A stretch of DNA of 64,000 bases from Ailanthus altissimus (taxonomy: Eukaryota > Streptophyta > Magnoliopsida > Sapindales > Simaroubaceae): contig OX327709.1 in assembly GCA_946807835.1 (NCBI GenBank), positions 20,709,501 through 20,773,500 of the forward strand, in the 5' to 3' direction. The notes beneath the pieces are model-generated. The model ran no database searches and was not told the DNA's origin. It saw only the letters and a list, made by a program, of their open reading frames with translations. Positions 61,673 through 64,000 of the stretch are shown here, piece after piece. Each line of letters starts with the position of its first letter. The stretch's first letter is position 1. A program made the position numbers and the translations under genes.

Positions 61673-62135
61673 TGTTACAAATTAACATAGGCTACTAGAA
61701 ATACACAGTTTCAAGGTAAATCACCAAGAAAACACAATCACAATAACAAAGCGAATTTATAGTGGTTCGGTTTCACTAAAAAATCTACATCCACTCTCGA
61801 GCTCAGAACAGAGGAGCTTATTCACTATATCAAAAAGATTATAATCCTAAGAATAAAAACTAATCAAATGTTACAGAATAACTCAATTACAGAAACAAGA
61901 TGAAGAAGAACACCCAAAAACCCTAGGCCCAAAGACTCTCTTCCTCACCTTCTTGAATTTTCCAGGGGCTGTCAAAATGATATATCAAGTTCTAGGGTTA
62001 CAACAATGATAAGTATATATGTAAACACTAAGACACACCATTTCATTTTGTACATACACATTATTACTAAAATACCCTAGCATTTTTATTTATTTACCTA
62101 TTGTGACATTGGACTTAAAGTAACCAATATCAACA
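61673..62135 (-). repeat. 3' LTR of the window-end copia element
   Basis: It begins TGTTACAAATTAACATAGG and ends ACCAATATCAACA. It contains the GTGGTTCGGTTTCAC and CTACATCCACTC blocks often seen in plant copia LTRs. The partner LTR is outside the window, so its age cannot be judged. Confidence 0.82.
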
Positions 62136-64000
62136 TTCTTCACCTTGGTTCCATAAGTCAATTTTTAGACTTCTGATAATGAATAATATCATGAACTTGT
62201 TCATCTCAGCTCAAGTTACAAATCAACCTCAACCTCTGTCAATGTGGAGCAAGTCTAAATAGTATTTGAATTTGCTCAGCGATAGCACTTTCGTTCCTAT
62301 GTCGGCAGGGTCTTCCTCAGTTGGTATTTCAACAAATGCAACTTCTCTTTTGAATTTATATCCATGATGAAATGGTACTTTACTTCTAAGTGCTTTGCCT
62401 CTCATGGAACACAAGATTTTTTATTAAGGTGAATAGCACTTTGATTATCTAAAAAAATAATAACAGGTTTAGTAAGCATTTTTATTTCATCTAATAATCC
62501 TTGAAGCCAAATGGCTTCTTTTACAGCCTATGTTATAGTCACATATTCAGCTTTTATACTTGACAAAGCTATTAAAGGTTGAAGCTGAGATTTTCAACTT
62601 ATGCAATTACCACAGAGAGTAAGAACATAAGCTGTAGTGGATCTTCTTTTTATCTTTATCTCCTGCAAAGTTAGTGTCAACATATCCAACCAAATTTATT
62701 TTATTCTCATGCTTATCAGACACCAAACCATAATCATAAATGCCATTCAGATATCTAAGCAACCACTTAATGCCTAACCAATGAGGCTTACCAGGATTTG
62801 ACATATATCTATTTAATACACTAATAACATGGGCTAGATCAGACCTGGTACAAATTATTGTATACATAATTGAACCAATGGCATTAGAATAAAGAAATTT
62901 TAACATTTTAGCTTTTTCCTTTACAATTACAAGACATTGTTTCTTAGAAAAATTAAAATGTGTAGCCTGAGGTAATCTAACAAGTTTAGAATCTTTCATT
63001 GAGAATTTATCCAGAACCTTATTAATATACTGTTTATGAGATATTATAATCTAATTTAAGGACCTGTTTCTAGATATGTTCATCCCTAATATTCTTTTGC
63101 CATACTTAAATCCTTTATATCAAATTCTCCCTTTAAAAGTGTTTTAATTCTCATAATTTCACTTTTTATCAAGACTAGACAATAGCATATCATCAACATA
63201 TAATAGCAAAAATATTTGGTAACCTTTACCAAGACTTTTATAATAAAAACAAGAGTCATAGTTACTCTTAAAAAATCTTATCTTAGTAACAAAGTTATCA
63301 AACCTCTTGTACCATTGTCTAGGTGACTATTTTAGGCCTTATAAAATTTCTTAAGCAAATAAACTAGATTATTTTTATCCCCTATCTCAAATCCCTCATG
63401 CTATTTCATATAAATAACCTCATCAAGGTCACCATATAAGAAAGTAGTTTTTACATCAAGTTGGTCCAATTCCCAATTAAAGTAATCTACTAGTGATAAA
63501 ATAATTCTAATAGTGGTGTATTTAACAACATGAGAAAAAATCTCATAATAAAATAATCTATCCTTTTTTTTTTGTGAGAAACCTCTAGCAACTAATCTTA
63601 CTTTAAAAGTTATAGGGTCAAGAGGAGTTATACCTTCTTTAATTTTATAGATCCATTTATAATAAACTACTTTTTGATTTTTAGGTTTCTGAACCAGAAC
63701 TCATGTTTGGTTCTTTTGTAGTGATAGCATTTCTTCAGACATTGCTTTTCTCCAATGTGCAGAATTTTTGCTTTCCATAGCTTCAGTGTAGGTGAGGGGT
63801 TTATCAATCTCGAGAGGTAAAATCAAAGCAAACATGGTTAGATCATAAGATAAAAATTTAGAGAAAACTTTTACCTCCCTTCTAGTTCTATCCTTGGCCA
63901 GTTGATAATCAACTAGAGAAGTGTCTGTCTCTGTTTTTCCATTATTCTGATCTGAATCAAGTTTTAGAACAGTATCTTTTGAATTTTTAGAATTTTCATC
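61673..64000 (-). mobile_element. Ty1/copia retrotransposon, 3' part (continues beyond the window)
   Basis: A minus-strand element. Its 3' LTR is 61673-62135 (463 bases, TGTTAC..CAACA), preceded in element sense by a purine tract (AAGGTGAAGAA, 62136-62146). Reading the minus strand from the window end come the RT region with an intact YVDD catalytic loop near 63185-63200, an RT/connection stretch at 62999-62607 (GSIMYTIICTRSDLAHVISVLNRYMSNPG), RNase H traces near 62540, and the C-terminal block 62414-62229 (EIPTEEDPADIGTKVL). There are several stops. Gag, integrase and the other LTR lie beyond 64000. It inserted into the inverted AKR intron copy. Confidence 0.9.

Overview
This window is nuclear DNA from a flowering plant, probably a eudicot. 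It has split genes with short exons and AT-rich introns, plant-specific families (a CASP-like membrane protein and AKR4C aldo-keto reductases), plant-type LINE, copia and gypsy elements, and an endogenous pararetrovirus. The species cannot be named from the sequence. I count four apparently intact or plausible host genes and one host pseudogene; most of the rest is layered mobile-element debris. All similarities are by-eye readings.

Layout. 1-4917: a minus-strand L1-type LINE, cut by the window start, with an intact ORF1 and a broken ORF2. 5700-8015: a plus-strand mannose-1-phosphate guanylyltransferase gene (361 aa over four coding exons, all splice sites readable). 8757-11069: a convergent minus-strand CASP-like 5B gene (154 aa over three exons). 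12628-21350: more than one genome length of a decayed Caulimoviridae-like endogenous pararetrovirus on the minus strand, with a rearranged promoter and primer-binding region at 14560-14945. 21360-25900: a minus-strand Ty3/gypsy pol remnant interrupted by about 2.2 kb of other DNA. 27870-28770: two copies of one repeat facing each other.

29236-47842 is a tandem cluster of three plus-strand AKR4C-type genes with the same seven-exon structure. Copy 1 is intact (311 aa). Copy 2 is a pseudogene, with a stop in exon 2 and a poly-T frameshift in exon 7. Copy 3 is intact (315 aa) although a 3.2 kb copia element sits in its first intron. All three share a GC-AG sixth intron. Between copies 1 and 2 lie two large foldback structures; the second (34033-35868) is a near-perfect giant palindrome ending 82 bases before the copy 2 start codon.

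48290-64000 is transposon-rich: a long-TIR element, a miniature LTR element (TRIM), a degenerate copia with long LTRs (52275-59854), a TIR element carrying a minisatellite and a nested MITE, and the 3' part of another copia running off the window. Scattered between them are pieces of an inverted copy of AKR copy 3 intron 1, so this flank is a mirror-image duplication torn apart by insertions.

The two single-copy host genes serve GDP-mannose supply (ascorbate, cell wall, N-glycans) and membrane organisation. The AKR cluster probably reduces reactive aldehydes with NADPH. I saw no operon-like or defence-island system. The least ordinary signals are the inverted promoter/PBS segment of the pararetrovirus, the 1.8 kb palindrome, the shared GC-AG intron and the shredded inverted duplication.
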